A stretch of 43,191 nt of DNA from Promethearchaeia archaeon (GCA_029856125.1 JAHQWJ010000041.1:1-43191); one strand, 5' to 3'; counted from the stretch's first letter, positions 31,995 to 41,611 are shown. Translations and numbers: made by a program. The notes: a model not told the origin generated them from the letters alone.

Positions 31995-33141
31995 AAAGAC
32001 TTCCCCAAGCGGTATCAAAGAATTTATTAATCCTTTTCTTTCCGATTGTTGGATACCATAACATATCATGAAATACTAAAGATCCTAAAATCGGTAATGT
32101 AAAAAAGATTTTATTATGTAGCAAAGGATTTAAAAATTGTAAGGACCCTTTTCTAACCATCTGATCTCCCCATATTATTAAACTTCGTTTAACCTTGAAA
32201 TTCCAATTTATTCCCGATACATTCTCTCCAATAATTTCAATATCCTCGAAATCACCGCATCCTAACCCTTCTTCGTGGGCTAATTTAATAGCAGGAAGTT
32301 TTAATGGTTCGAATCCTAACATTTTTGCAACTACAGTATCTACAGCAACTTGATCATATCCAGCGAGGAGATAATTTTTAATCCGAGGAATCATTGTTCT
32401 TGGCCCGGCTCCATCTCCGCATACTGTTCCATCTACTATTGCCATTATGCTTGGATGAATTTGTTTTTGAATGATTAATAAATCTACTAAAACTTCAGAC
32501 ATAAACTGATGACTAAAATGCCTTCTTTTGGTCAACAGCCCTCCAAAAGCATTTTTCATAGCGCACGTTATCCCTCCATTTTTTGATTCTTCCTTTGTCT
32601 GTTTTAAGGAACCTCCAATCGCTCCAGTATGACCGTGAGTTTTCATTGTGGGCAAGTGAATTATTGGTTTTCCTACATAAAATTCAGGAATTTTAAATCC
32701 TCCTGGAAATATTTTAGAATCTAGAACGTGTAATTTCTTGTTTTTTAAGGTAATAAATCGGTGCTTTTGGGATTCATACGGTACAAAAGGAATTCTAGTT
32801 AAAGGGATGAACCTTACTCCATATTTATCTATAATAGGGCCCCACTTATTTCCTTTTAGTCCCTTTTCTATATTGGTCACAACAGTCCGATTTTCAGCGG
32901 TAAAGATATTTTTTGGCTCGTAACCATCGTCCAGCATGGTTTTAATGACGCCTTCCACTTGCCAAGGAGGGCTAGAACACGATGGGAAAAATTTTGACCA
33001 GCTTAAATTTAATTTTAGTATGTTTTTAGATTTTTTATCGTAATGCTTACTATATTCTGCTAAATGCATTAATTTCTTATAATCCTCTAAAATCGTTTTA
33101 GGGGAAGTTTTCACAACATATATTTGCGATTTTTTGGACAT
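31972..33141 (-). CDS. DUF362 domain protein
   Basis: A 389-residue DUF362 protein. The domain spans most of the length, with IYVVKTSPKTIL, KNILKLNLSWSK, GKPIIHLPTMKTHGHTG, TCAMKNAFGG, IMAIVDGTVCGDGAGPR and AGYDQVAVDTVVAKMLGF in family order. Unlike many homologues it has no attached ferredoxin domain. The biochemical role of the family is poorly defined. The gene stands downstream of the decayed ATPase fragment and overlaps tlyA at its 3' end. Confidence 0.8.
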   Translation of the reverse strand: MSKKSQIYVVKTSPKTILEDYKKLMHLAEYSKHYDKKSKNILKLNLSWSKFFPSCSSPPWQVEGVIKTMLDDGYEPKNIFTAENRTVVTNIEKGLKGNKWGPIIDKYGVRFIPLTRIPFVPYESQKHRFITLKNKKLHVLDSKIFPGGFKIPEFYVGKPIIHLPTMKTHGHTGAIGGSLKQTKEESKNGGITCAMKNAFGGLLTKRRHFSHQFMSEVLVDLLIIQKQIHPSIMAIVDGTVCGDGAGPRTMIPRIKNYLLAGYDQVAVDTVVAKMLGFEPLKLPAIKLAHEEGLGCGDFEDIEIIGENVSGINWNFKVKRSLIIWGDQMVRKGSLQFLNPLLHNKIFFTLPILGSLVFHDMLWYPTIGKKRINKFFDTAWGSLFKNYPSN

Positions 33142-33190
33142 GATTAATTAGTAAAATGTGATATAATTTATTTTTTTTGTGAAATTGTAG

Positions 33191-33442
33191 TTAACGTTGG
33201 ATATTTTCTTGAAGAGTCTGCGATGTAATATAAGAAGATTGGTTAATGAAAAAATGATAAAGATTACCTAAATACATAAGCACAACTTTCTCTGCCATGT
33301 GTTGTATTACGCTCAAGTCGTTGATAATGGATCTAAAAGACAAATCAAATCTCAGTTGAAGGTTTTTTAATAAAGTTAAAGTTTGTACCTGTACAGAGAT
33401 ATCCAAAGAAATGATGTAAATAATCCCAAATAACGTTACCAT
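33191..33442 (-). pseudogene. Degenerate fragment of an OppF/DppF-type ABC ATPase
   Basis: The frame encodes 83 residues that align with the end of the OppF ATPase at 35.5-36.8 kb: SLDISVQVQTLTLLKNLQ against ALDVSVQAQILNLLKELQ, DLSVIQHMAEKVVLMYLG against DLSVVQHIADRIAVMYLG, and FFINQSSYITSQTL against VFYNPTHPYTRALL. The Walker B segment LDEPTSA is mostly deleted, the switch His (THD) is replaced by Asn, and the FVETGTLE stretch is missing. Walker A and signature regions are absent. DNA similarity is also visible. The ATG overlaps the preceding gene's stop, so this is a relic rather than a functional gene. Confidence 0.8.
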
Positions 33443-33918
33443 TTTATAGGAAGAAGGTATTCCGGGAAGATTGTTGCGTAAATTGCTAGAAAAACTATAA
33501 TTACTACTACTAAAAATATAATCAGAAGTATAAAACCCTTAATATCTTCAGGTGAAAAACGAAATCTACTTTTAATTTTGTACTTCGGGACATATCGTTT
33601 CTGAATTAGCCATTTTTTATAAGCTTTTGTTAGTTTTCCATTTTTTAATGGATTTTCACCCGTTGATCTCTTAAAAGATTCTTGATATTCTACGGAATTT
33701 AACGAATTATAGGCTTTTCTGATTTTTACTTTTCTAATGGCAAAATCTATACTTGATAGACTGATGATTATCGTAGGTATTGATATATACCAGTTAAAAA
33801 CTATTAACAATACAAAACGAATTATGTATGTGTAATAATACGTTGCTAAGAGGATTAATAAGACCATTACACACATAAAAGCGTAGCATTTAAAATCTTC
33901 CTTATCTACTGAAATCAT
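33436..33918 (-). CDS. Membrane protein of unknown function
   Basis: About 160 residues, not recognised. There are hydrophobic segments near residues 10-33, 36-52 and a strong C-terminal helix (about 130-152). A basic soluble loop between them contains KLTKAYKKWLIQKRYVPKYK. A longer in-frame ATG at 34032 would add 38 residues of Asn/Ile/Lys-rich sequence that looks non-coding. The start at 33918 is preferred and has a TATA-like stretch about 25 bases upstream. It lies between the M28 peptidase and the OppF relic on the same strand. Confidence 0.5.
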   Translation of the reverse strand: MISVDKEDFKCYAFMCVMVLLILLATYYYTYIIRFVLLIVFNWYISIPTIIISLSSIDFAIRKVKIRKAYNSLNSVEYQESFKRSTGENPLKNGKLTKAYKKWLIQKRYVPKYKIKSRFRFSPEDIKGFILLIIFLVVVIIVFLAIYATIFPEYLLPIKW

Positions 33919-34102
33919 AAAATAGACTCTATTTGGTATATTAATTTTAAGTGTATTAATATTAATTAATTTTTCATTTAATTTAAAATTTTTAGTGTTA
34001 AGGGAATTAACATAAATTAAAATATAATTCATAGAAGATTTGAAAGGAATATCGCGAGTTTGTCTAATTACCTTAAGAGTAAATCATTATAATTATCCGA
34101 TT

Positions 34103-35413
34103 TTATTTAATCGATTCTATACTCAAATCTATGCTTTTAATGGCGTTATAACAAATATCTACGCAACCTTTGAGATTTTTGGGTACACATTTATTAGGAG
34201 TATCCCTTGAAGTATGAATAAACGGAGTATCTTTATTTGAAAGAAAACAACACACTTCCATAGTTTTTTGAGTTTTTTTAACGAAAGATCGAAAAGATGT
34301 ATGGTCACTTCTAGGTTCAATAGTCATATCAAATTTTCTTAAGGGAATTTTTAGATTGTTTGCTGTTGTTTCTAAAACATTAACAATATTTTTATTATAG
34401 TTGTTGTTTTTCACAATGCCCGTTTTATTTATAAGCCCTATATCAGTCCCTACCATATCAATATTAATATTATAAGATTCATCAAGGTTATATTCTTGAT
34501 TTAAATCATTAAAATGTTTCACACAGAATTTTCTTGAACCCCATAAGCCATATTCTTCAGCACCACACCATAAAAACAAAATGTCTATTTGTTCGAGGGG
34601 ATTTTTATTCAAAAGTATTGCCAACTCAACTAAAATTGAAACCCCGCTAGCATTATCAATCGAACCGAGTGATTTACTCGGATCCCCGTTTAAAACTAAA
34701 ATAAAGATTGAAATCGTTAAAAATCCAAATGATACGTATGAAAAGTCAGTTATTTTATCAAATAATACGTTATAAAAAGCATTACCGTTTAAAACTGAAA
34801 AATTTATAAGTACATCCCAAACAGAAAGAATCAATGTGGAGCTTATAAAGGGAAAAATTAACGTTCCCTCTATTAAAAAAAAATATTTTTTCAAATTATA
34901 TGAATAATTTTCTGATTTGGAATCATAATGAGCAGAAAAGATAATTAGAGGGCGTTTTGGGGTTTTTTCCTTTGCTGGTATTTTTGCAATTAAATTTTTA
35001 GATTTTTTCCTTTTTCCTATTAACAATCCACTTGTCACATCAAATAAATCTCTTAGAACAATTATGACTGCTACAATTAAAATTAAGTCGATCAATATCA
35101 TAAGCCAATTCAAATTAAGAAAGACTAGTGCCTCGAAGAGAACAGATGAGCTTATTAAAAAAATCGATATTACCTTTACTAAAATCGTAATTGTTTTAGA
35201 CCATTTAAAAGTCTCAGTTTTATTTTCGATGTTTTCCTGAGTTAAAACTTTTTGTAAATACTTTATTGATTTATTTTCACCTTCAGTTCCTGCCTCACGC
35301 TCAAACATTAATGAATGTATATGATTCATAGGCTCGGTTTCATGAGATAATTTTAAATCCGCGATATCGATCACATTGCTCTTAAATAATCTTAAATAAG
35401 ACTTAATGTTCAA
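34103..35413 (-). CDS. Membrane-bound M28 family aminopeptidase
   Basis: Up to 436 residues. Two membrane helices (~75-98 and 100-122) come before the peptidase, and two more (~178-205 and 226-243) interrupt it. The M28 di-zinc set is complete: His162 and Asp164 (SAHYDS), Asp253 (SIDNASG), Glu286/Glu287 (CGAEEYG, base and ligand), Asp319 (INIDMVG) and His371 (RSDHTSF). It probably trims peptides at the membrane. The longest frame starts with TTG at 35413. ATG 35329, just before HIHSLMFEREAGTEGE, is an alternative. It lies 97 bases downstream of the Opp ATPase gene. Confidence 0.83.
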   Translation of the reverse strand: MNIKSYLRLFKSNVIDIADLKLSHETEPMNHIHSLMFEREAGTEGENKSIKYLQKVLTQENIENKTETFKWSKTITILVKVISIFLISSSVLFEALVFLNLNWLMILIDLILIVAVIIVLRDLFDVTSGLLIGKRKKSKNLIAKIPAKEKTPKRPLIIFSAHYDSKSENYSYNLKKYFFLIEGTLIFPFISSTLILSVWDVLINFSVLNGNAFYNVLFDKITDFSYVSFGFLTISIFILVLNGDPSKSLGSIDNASGVSILVELAILLNKNPLEQIDILFLWCGAEEYGLWGSRKFCVKHFNDLNQEYNLDESYNINIDMVGTDIGLINKTGIVKNNNYNKNIVNVLETTANNLKIPLRKFDMTIEPRSDHTSFRSFVKKTQKTMEVCCFLSNKDTPFIHTSRDTPNKCVPKNLKGCVDICYNAIKSIDLSIESIK

Positions 35414-35510
35414 TATATATCTAAATTTATCAAGATTACTATTATTTGATATAATTAAAAAGGATGAAAATTATTTTTCATTTTTCGAAAAAAGAGCTAA
35501 GATAAAAATA

Positions 35511-36842
35511 TTATGTAGTCCAAGTATCTGAAATTTTTTCTACTCCTTCATAGGATCTTTTTTCTTTTGCTAAAGGTAGGCAATACATATAATGATCGCC
35601 ACCGAGATGCATTTTTCTGGGCTCATCTATACCACATCCAATATGGTCGTCTTTGTTTGGGCACCTAGGGTGAAATGAACATCCTGAAGGTGGATTAATT
35701 GGACTGGGTACATCACCTTCTAAGATAACTCTGTTTTTTTTTGAACTAGGATCAAATGTAGGACGCGCAGATAGCAATGCTCTAGTATATGGGTGTGTTG
35801 GGTTATAAAAAACCTCTTCAAGTGTGCCGGTCTCCACGAATTTACCTAAGTACATTACTGCGATTCTATCAGCTATGTGTTGTACCACACTTAAATCATG
35901 AGTTATAAAAAGATAAGACAAACCAAATTTATTCTGAAGTTCTTTTAATAAATTTAAGATTTGAGCTTGAACGGAGACATCCAGAGCAGAAGTTGGTTCG
36001 TCCAAAATAATTATTTCAGGATTACATGAAAGAGCTCTGGCTATCACAATTCTTTGTTTTTGACCTCCAGAAAATTCATGTGGATATCGATCCAAGTGTT
36101 CTCTCTTCATGGAGACGGTTTGTAGAAGTTCAAGAACGCGTCTACGCATTTTTTTTCTTTTAGTCATTCCTAACAGAATTTTGAGAGGTTCACCTATAAC
36201 ATTAACTATTTTCCAGCGAGGATTTAAAGAAGAATCAGGATCTTGAAACACCATCTGAATCTTTTTTCGTAATGCTTTGTTATAGGGGTGTTTTACATCC
36301 ATCAAATTATGGTAGTTTTGTTTCGCTATAGACCCCGTTGCTGTTAAAATTTTTCGTGTTGGAGGTAATAATTTGGCTGAGTTATTTTTTATTATTCGAA
36401 AGATTTTCCTTAGACTTAATTTCGCGAAACCGAAAAATGCATTGCCAATGCTTATTATTGGAATAAACATGATGTTCACAATTTTATTTTGTTGCTTTTG
36501 TTTTTCACTTCTTTTTTTCTTTTCAGCGCTTCCTATAATGATATTTTGATCTTTAAAGAAAATTTCTCCTGAGGTAGTAGGCACAAGATTTAATATAACT
36601 TTTGCGATGGTGGTCTTACCGCAACCACTCTCTCCAACTAAACCAAGAGTTTCTCCTTCATAAAGGTTAAAAGTGACACCATCTACAGCTTTAACATGTC
36701 CAATAGTTCGTTTGAAAAGCCCGCCGAATATTGGGTAATAAGTCTTGAGATTTTTTATAGAAAGAATAACCCGTCTTTTCTCACCTGAGTTTATTGTATC
36801 TTCTGTTGATGAGTTTTTTATCTTATCGTTATAAACAGTCAT
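35511..36842 (-). CDS. oppF: Oligopeptide ABC transporter ATP-binding protein OppF/DppF, with insertion
   Basis: A 443-residue ABC ATPase that powers peptide import. Walker A is GESGCGKT (70-77), the Q-loop is QMVFQDPDSSLNPRW (~196), the signature is EFSGGQKQR, Walker B is EIIILDEPTSALD and the H-loop is ITHD. The C-terminal NPPSGCSFHPRCPN is the Opp/Dpp-specific extension with the Cys cluster typical of the family. About 70 extra residues, hydrophobic then basic, lie between the first beta-sheet and the Q-loop (~105-185). Last of the Opp/Dpp genes in the run. Confidence 0.92.
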   Translation of the reverse strand: MTVYNDKIKNSSTEDTINSGEKRRVILSIKNLKTYYPIFGGLFKRTIGHVKAVDGVTFNLYEGETLGLVGESGCGKTTIAKVILNLVPTTSGEIFFKDQNIIIGSAEKKKRSEKQKQQNKIVNIMFIPIISIGNAFFGFAKLSLRKIFRIIKNNSAKLLPPTRKILTATGSIAKQNYHNLMDVKHPYNKALRKKIQMVFQDPDSSLNPRWKIVNVIGEPLKILLGMTKRKKMRRRVLELLQTVSMKREHLDRYPHEFSGGQKQRIVIARALSCNPEIIILDEPTSALDVSVQAQILNLLKELQNKFGLSYLFITHDLSVVQHIADRIAVMYLGKFVETGTLEEVFYNPTHPYTRALLSARPTFDPSSKKNRVILEGDVPSPINPPSGCSFHPRCPNKDDHIGCGIDEPRKMHLGGDHYMYCLPLAKEKRSYEGVEKISDTWTT

Positions 36843-36921
36843 TTTCTTATTTTCCTTTCAACTAATTTACTATCAATTTCTAATGTTTTACTTTATAAAA
36901 TTCTTTATCTCCGTCTTTACC

Positions 36922-38166
36922 CTATTGATATTTTGGGGAATTTTTATATTTGGGATCGAAAAGATGGCAAGCAACAAAGTGGTTATCGCCGACTTCAATA
37001 CTGGTTGGTCGTACTTTGTCACAAGTCTCTAATCGATAATCACATCTTGGGTGGAATCTGCAGCCAGACGGGGGATAAATTAAGTTAGGTACCATTCCTC
37101 GAATTGTGAGTAAGTCTTGGTCTTTCTTTTCTATGCTCGGAATCGAACCAATAAGTCCTTTGGTATAAGGATGGTGAGGATTATTAAATAAATTTTCAGC
37201 CGATGCGTATTCCACAATAGTCCCGCTGTACATAACAGCCACTCTATCACACAATTCTGCGATAACTCCTAAATCATGTGTAATCATGAGAATCGATGTG
37301 CTAAATTTCTTTTTTAACACTTTCATTAAATCAAGAATTTGAGCTTGAATAGTTACATCTAAGGCAGTTGTTGGTTCATCGGCAATTAATAGCTTGGGAT
37401 TACACGATAATCCCATGGAAATCATTACACGTTGCCTCATACCACCACTTAGTTCATGGGGGTATCGTTTTAAGATTCCTTTAGCATCCGCAATTCCTAC
37501 TTCCTTAATGATGACCTCCGATTTTTCCCATGCGATGTCTTTCAAATTTGATTTTTTAGTTCGGTTTTCTTTTAGTTTTTTTATTTCTGCCTCTAGTTCT
37601 TTCTCTTCTTCTTTTGTTAATCGAGTTTTCTTTGTTTTTAATTCTTCTTCTAAAGCTTTTATTTCTTGTTTCTCTTTATTCCTATCTAATTTACGATTTT
37701 CAAGAATTTCCTCTAGTTCTTCTTTCTGATGTAATAGAAATACTTCCGCTATTTGTCTACCGACTTGAAGAATTGGATTAAGTGAATTTAACGGATCTTG
37801 AAATATCATAGTAATATCTTTGCCACGATATTCCCTCATTTGTCCTTCGGTTAAATCCAGTAAATTGACACCATCAAACATTATGGACCCGTCTATTATT
37901 TTTCCTGGTGGCCTCACAAGGCGTAAAATAGAAAGAGCCGTAACGGATTTCCCGCAACCTGTTTCACCGACAAGACCAAGGATCTCATTTCTGCTCATAT
38001 CAAATGAGACCCCATCTACTGCTTTAACTATCCCTTCTTCCGTATAGAAATTCGTCTTAAGATTTTTGATCTCAAGCAGATTTTCCGAATTCCATGTTAT
38101 AACTGAATCCGTTTGATTTTTTTCATCTGCTTCAACACTTGTTTTCTTTTTTACAGAGGTATCCAT
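36922..38166 (-). CDS. oppD: Oligopeptide ABC transporter ATP-binding protein OppD/DppD, with coiled-coil insertion
   Basis: A 414-residue ABC ATPase, the partner of OppF. Walker A is GETGCGKS (68-75), the Q-loop is MIFQDPLNSLNP, the signature is ELSGGMRQR (~238), Walker B is LLIADEPTTALD and the H-loop is ITHD. The C-terminal YPPSGCRFHPRC extension is present. Residues ~148-208 are an extra, highly charged Glu/Lys segment predicted to form a coiled coil, inserted in the helical domain between Q-loop and signature. The usual length is about 320-340. It has a polar N-terminal leader of ~25 residues. Confidence 0.92.
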   Translation of the reverse strand: MDTSVKKKTSVEADEKNQTDSVITWNSENLLEIKNLKTNFYTEEGIVKAVDGVSFDMSRNEILGLVGETGCGKSVTALSILRLVRPPGKIIDGSIMFDGVNLLDLTEGQMREYRGKDITMIFQDPLNSLNPILQVGRQIAEVFLLHQKEELEEILENRKLDRNKEKQEIKALEEELKTKKTRLTKEEEKELEAEIKKLKENRTKKSNLKDIAWEKSEVIIKEVGIADAKGILKRYPHELSGGMRQRVMISMGLSCNPKLLIADEPTTALDVTIQAQILDLMKVLKKKFSTSILMITHDLGVIAELCDRVAVMYSGTIVEYASAENLFNNPHHPYTKGLIGSIPSIEKKDQDLLTIRGMVPNLIYPPSGCRFHPRCDYRLETCDKVRPTSIEVGDNHFVACHLFDPKYKNSPKYQ

Positions 38167-38215
38167 TTTCTTTTTAATCCCCTATTTTTTATTTTCAATG
38201 AAGTTCAAGAACAAA

Positions 38216-39220
38216 TTACAGGTTTTTCATTCTCGGATCCAAAGCATCTCTTAACCCATCACCGACCAACATAAAACCCAGTACAGTTACTAAGATCATA
38301 ATACCAGGCCAGAACATGGACCATGGTGCATCAATTAAATGAAGTCTTGCAACGCTAATGTCATTTCCCCATTCGATTAACGTCATATCACTGTAACCCA
38401 AAAAACTAAGACCCGCCAAACTTAAAATAATTCCACCGATGTCGAATGTAAACGAAATTATGATTGGTTGAATGCAATTTGGCAAAACATGCCTAAACAT
38501 AAGTCTCCAATTACCCGACCCTGATACTCTTGCCGCTTCTACATATGGTAATTCTCGAGCTTGTAATACTGATCCCCTAATTAACCGAGCATAATAAGGA
38601 ACGCCTAGAATTCCGAAGGCTAACATGATATATTCCATTCTTTGACCCCATATTGCTATAAAAACTAAAGCAAGAATCAGACCTGGAAATGCAAGAAAAA
38701 CATCGGTAATTCTCATTATTAGCGTATCTATCCATCCTCCATAATATCCAGAGATCATTCCAACTATAACACCCATGATAACACTAAATGATATAGCTGG
38801 TAAAGCGATCGTTAATGAAGAATATGCTCCGTATATTGCCCTTGATAAAACATCACGTCCAAATTTGGTTTGTCCTAAAAGATGTTCGGGGCTTGGGGGG
38901 TCCCAAGAACCTATTAAAACACCATTTGCTACTTCTTTTGTATAAGGAGCAATCCATGCTCCATGAACAGCAAAAGTAATAATGATAAAAATGATTATAA
39001 TTCCCAAAATTGTTAAAAATGATTTTAATCTTCTGATAAACTTTCTTTTGCTTATTGTCTTTTCATATTCAAATTCCCTTTGTGATAATTCCTCTAATCT
39101 AGAACCCGGGATAAGAAGGAACTTAATATTTCGTAAAATCCATAAGAGTGTATTTTTTATAATGCCACTTTTTTCTTTTACTTCTTCAAATTTGAGTTCT
39201 TGCTCATAAGATTCTTTCAT
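38216..39220 (-). CDS. oppC: Oligopeptide ABC transporter permease OppC/DppC
   Basis: A 334-residue inner permease. A cytoplasmic N-terminal region of ~60 residues precedes the first helix (~66-88), then the OppC-specific WDPPSPEHLLGQTKFGRDVL segment and five further helices. The EAA loop is EAARVSGSGNWRLMFRHVLP, which docks on the ATPases. The ending GDGLRDALDPRMK is diagnostic. It lies 31 bases downstream of oppB. Confidence 0.93.
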   Translation of the reverse strand: MKESYEQELKFEEVKEKSGIIKNTLLWILRNIKFLLIPGSRLEELSQREFEYEKTISKRKFIRRLKSFLTILGIIIIFIIITFAVHGAWIAPYTKEVANGVLIGSWDPPSPEHLLGQTKFGRDVLSRAIYGAYSSLTIALPAISFSVIMGVIVGMISGYYGGWIDTLIMRITDVFLAFPGLILALVFIAIWGQRMEYIMLAFGILGVPYYARLIRGSVLQARELPYVEAARVSGSGNWRLMFRHVLPNCIQPIIISFTFDIGGIILSLAGLSFLGYSDMTLIEWGNDISVARLHLIDAPWSMFWPGIMILVTVLGFMLVGDGLRDALDPRMKNL

Positions 39221-39251
39221 AAATCTTTCACTTTTTTTTTTTTATTTTTAA

Positions 39252-40268
39252 TTAATATCTTATTCGTGGATCTATAAAGCCGTAAATGAGATCAATAGCT
39301 AAATTAATAACAATAAATGTTATTGTAGTTAGGAACACAATTCCGTTTAATACCCAATAATCAGTGTTCTGTATCGATACAAGTAATAACTCACCTAATC
39401 CGTGTAAATTAAAAGTCGTTTCGGTAAGAATCGCTCCTGATAATAATCCTCCAAAGTTTAATCCTATAATTGTTATAGTAGGAATTAATGCGTTTTTTCG
39501 AGCATGGGTTTTAATTACGTCTTTTTCTTTGCACCCTTTCGCTCTTGCTGTTCTAACGTAATCTTGTCCCAAAACTTCCAGCATACTTGAACGAGTTTGT
39601 CTCGTAATTGAGGCAAGAGTTATAAATGATAAACAAAGTACAGGTAATATTAAATGATGAATATAATCGAAAAGTAAAACCATGTCAAAAGCTAAAATAC
39701 AATCGATTATTCTGAGATGTGTAATAACAGGAGGATCTCCAATACCGCCAGATTTATACCCAATCCCCGGGAAAAGCGGTATTTGAAATGCTAGTAGATA
39801 TTGAAGCATCATTCCCATCCAGAAAACGGGAATGGCAACTCCTACAAGTGCAAAACCCCTTAATATTGTATCTTTAGGTTTATTTCTATGTGTCGCTGAA
39901 ATTACACCAGTTTTGAGTCCGACAAATGTTGCAATAATAATTGAAAGGAGAGCGATATCAAAAGTCCTAAAAAATCTCTCTAAAACAAGATCCCATACAA
40001 GAGTTCCAGGTGCAAGAGTAACAGAAGTACCCCAATTGCCAATAAATAAATCCCCTAGGTATATCACAAATTGCTCCAATATGGGTTTATCAAGTCCAAG
40101 TTGTGATAACATGTCCGCATACATTTCTGCAGTAAAATTCTTAGGGAGATGGGCTATAATTGGATCCCCTGGCATTAATCTTGAAAGGATAAAGGTTAAT
40201 GCTATAACCCCAAATAAGACAGGCAACAATGCCAATAATCTTTTAACGATAAATTTAATCATGCTCAT
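39252..40268 (-). CDS. oppB: Oligopeptide ABC transporter permease OppB/DppB
   Basis: A 338-residue permease with six helices. The N-terminal FIVKRLLALLPVLFGVIALT and FILSRLMPGDP, the EAA loop DYVRTARAKGCKEKDVIKTH, and the C-terminal NLAIDLIYGFIDPRIRY are all family hallmarks. Its start overlaps the end of the upstream four-helix protein gene by 14 bases, which suggests translational coupling. Confidence 0.94.
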   Translation of the reverse strand: MSMIKFIVKRLLALLPVLFGVIALTFILSRLMPGDPIIAHLPKNFTAEMYADMLSQLGLDKPILEQFVIYLGDLFIGNWGTSVTLAPGTLVWDLVLERFFRTFDIALLSIIIATFVGLKTGVISATHRNKPKDTILRGFALVGVAIPVFWMGMMLQYLLAFQIPLFPGIGYKSGGIGDPPVITHLRIIDCILAFDMVLLFDYIHHLILPVLCLSFITLASITRQTRSSMLEVLGQDYVRTARAKGCKEKDVIKTHARKNALIPTITIIGLNFGGLLSGAILTETTFNLHGLGELLLVSIQNTDYWVLNGIVFLTTITFIVINLAIDLIYGFIDPRIRY

Positions 40269-40734
40269 ATATCATTTCCTCTCCATTCAATTGATCTAAT
40301 TTTTTCCATTTTTTTCTATACTGTTTGAAAATTGCTGCTAAAATCGCAGCAAACAAGTTTACGCCCAATATTGAGAAAATCGTAACGTACCCTTCATAAC
40401 GAGTGAAAAAATCACCGATTATGTTAACATCGAAACCATACATCATCCAAAACCATATAAAAGATTGTATTATTATAATGGGTGTAAGCCAAATGCTATT
40501 TCTAATTCCATATTCAAAGAACTTCTCTCTAAGTACCATTACAAACACAATTGCAAAAAGAATTATTATTGAAAGATAATACTCTGGATCAATAAAAATT
40601 TGATATAAATATAATATTTTTTCACCAATTTGTTTTTGAAACATATTGCTTAGATATCCGAAAAATACGAAATGAATCAGTAATAATGCTAGAATAAAAT
40701 TACCTTGCCTACTTATATCAATCTTAAATTTCAT
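40255..40734 (-). CDS. Four-helix membrane protein in the Opp operon
   Basis: A 159-residue protein, not recognised. Four hydrophobic segments (about 12-32, 50-70, 80-100 and 117-138) are followed by a basic Lys/Arg-rich cytoplasmic tail. The gene overlaps the upstream 286-residue gene by 4 bases (ATGA type) and oppB by 14 bases. Translational coupling to both makes an accessory role in transport likely, although no such subunit is standard for Opp/Dpp systems. Confidence 0.6.
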   Translation of the reverse strand: MKFKIDISRQGNFILALLLIHFVFFGYLSNMFQKQIGEKILYLYQIFIDPEYYLSIIILFAIVFVMVLREKFFEYGIRNSIWLTPIIIIQSFIWFWMMYGFDVNIIGDFFTRYEGYVTIFSILGVNLFAAILAAIFKQYRKKWKKLDQLNGEEMIYEHD

Positions 40735-41591
40735 ACGACTTTCTCTATATCAATTTTTTCTAAATCAATATCTCTTAAAAAACCGTTACTATAATTTACA
40801 TTTGAAAACTTATTAATTATTCTATTGTTTTTCCAAACTTTCATATCAACTGGGATTTGATTCCCCTCATTTAAAAGTATACGATTGTAGGAAAAAATAT
40901 CAAGAATATCGTCATAAATTAAATAAGGAATAAAGTTCATTTTTGTTTTCTTATCTATTTTAATGGCAATTATTAGGGGAAAATATTTTTCTTTTTTTTC
41001 TAAGTATAACTGTACTGTTTTTGTTGAACCTTCTTCTTTAATTATGATTACATTATTTTCTATTTTTTCTCTCATATAAGAAATAATAGTATCACAATAT
41101 CGTAATAGTTCAGCGGTATATCCTTCGAGGCTTGGATCTAATCCTTTTTCTTCAATGGTAGAAAGTGTATTCAAGAATTCAAGGAGTAAGTAAGTATAGA
41201 CTTCTTGAAGGCTAGGAATTTCTGTTTTTATTAGTCGTGAATTTTCAAACCACTTTATTATCATTTCACGTTCTAAATTTCGGTGTACAATCTCCTTATA
41301 TTTTCCTTTTGCGAAATTTATAAAATTAGAGATTCCAAGCAAAAAAAAATTTTTAAAATTCATAATTAAACCCAGCTCTTTTAACTTTTCATTCAACTTT
41401 CCAATATCAGGCAATATAAATAATGTCGAATGTCCATTAGTTAATTTATCAATTCTCATTGGGACGGGCATTACGGGAACTTTAAATATTTCTGTTCCAA
41501 ATATATCAAAATAGAAACCTACAGGAGCAAGATCACTTTTAAATGATTTTAATTTACTGGGGGAATTAAAAAAAGAATTTTTTGGACTCAT
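40731..41591 (-). CDS. Soluble protein of unknown function in the Opp operon
   Basis: A 286-residue protein, not recognised. No signal peptide or convincing membrane span is seen. The N-terminal part contains the strand-like VPVMPVPMRIDKLTNG. The middle (~110-195) is mainly helical and the C-terminus is mixed alpha-beta. It lies between the solute-binding protein gene and the four-helix protein gene, preceded by a T-run that may limit read-through. A 4-base overlap couples it to the next gene. Confidence 0.6.
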   Translation of the reverse strand: MSPKNSFFNSPSKLKSFKSDLAPVGFYFDIFGTEIFKVPVMPVPMRIDKLTNGHSTLFILPDIGKLNEKLKELGLIMNFKNFFLLGISNFINFAKGKYKEIVHRNLEREMIIKWFENSRLIKTEIPSLQEVYTYLLLEFLNTLSTIEEKGLDPSLEGYTAELLRYCDTIISYMREKIENNVIIIKEEGSTKTVQLYLEKKEKYFPLIIAIKIDKKTKMNFIPYLIYDDILDIFSYNRILLNEGNQIPVDMKVWKNNRIINKFSNVNYSNGFLRDIDLEKIDIEKVV

Positions 41592-41611
41592 TTGAAAAAC
41601 CGTTAAGATTT

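Noticed and set aside
33191..33442. Functional small gene for an 83-residue protein
   Set aside because: Similarity to OppF with loss of Walker B and the switch His indicates a relic.
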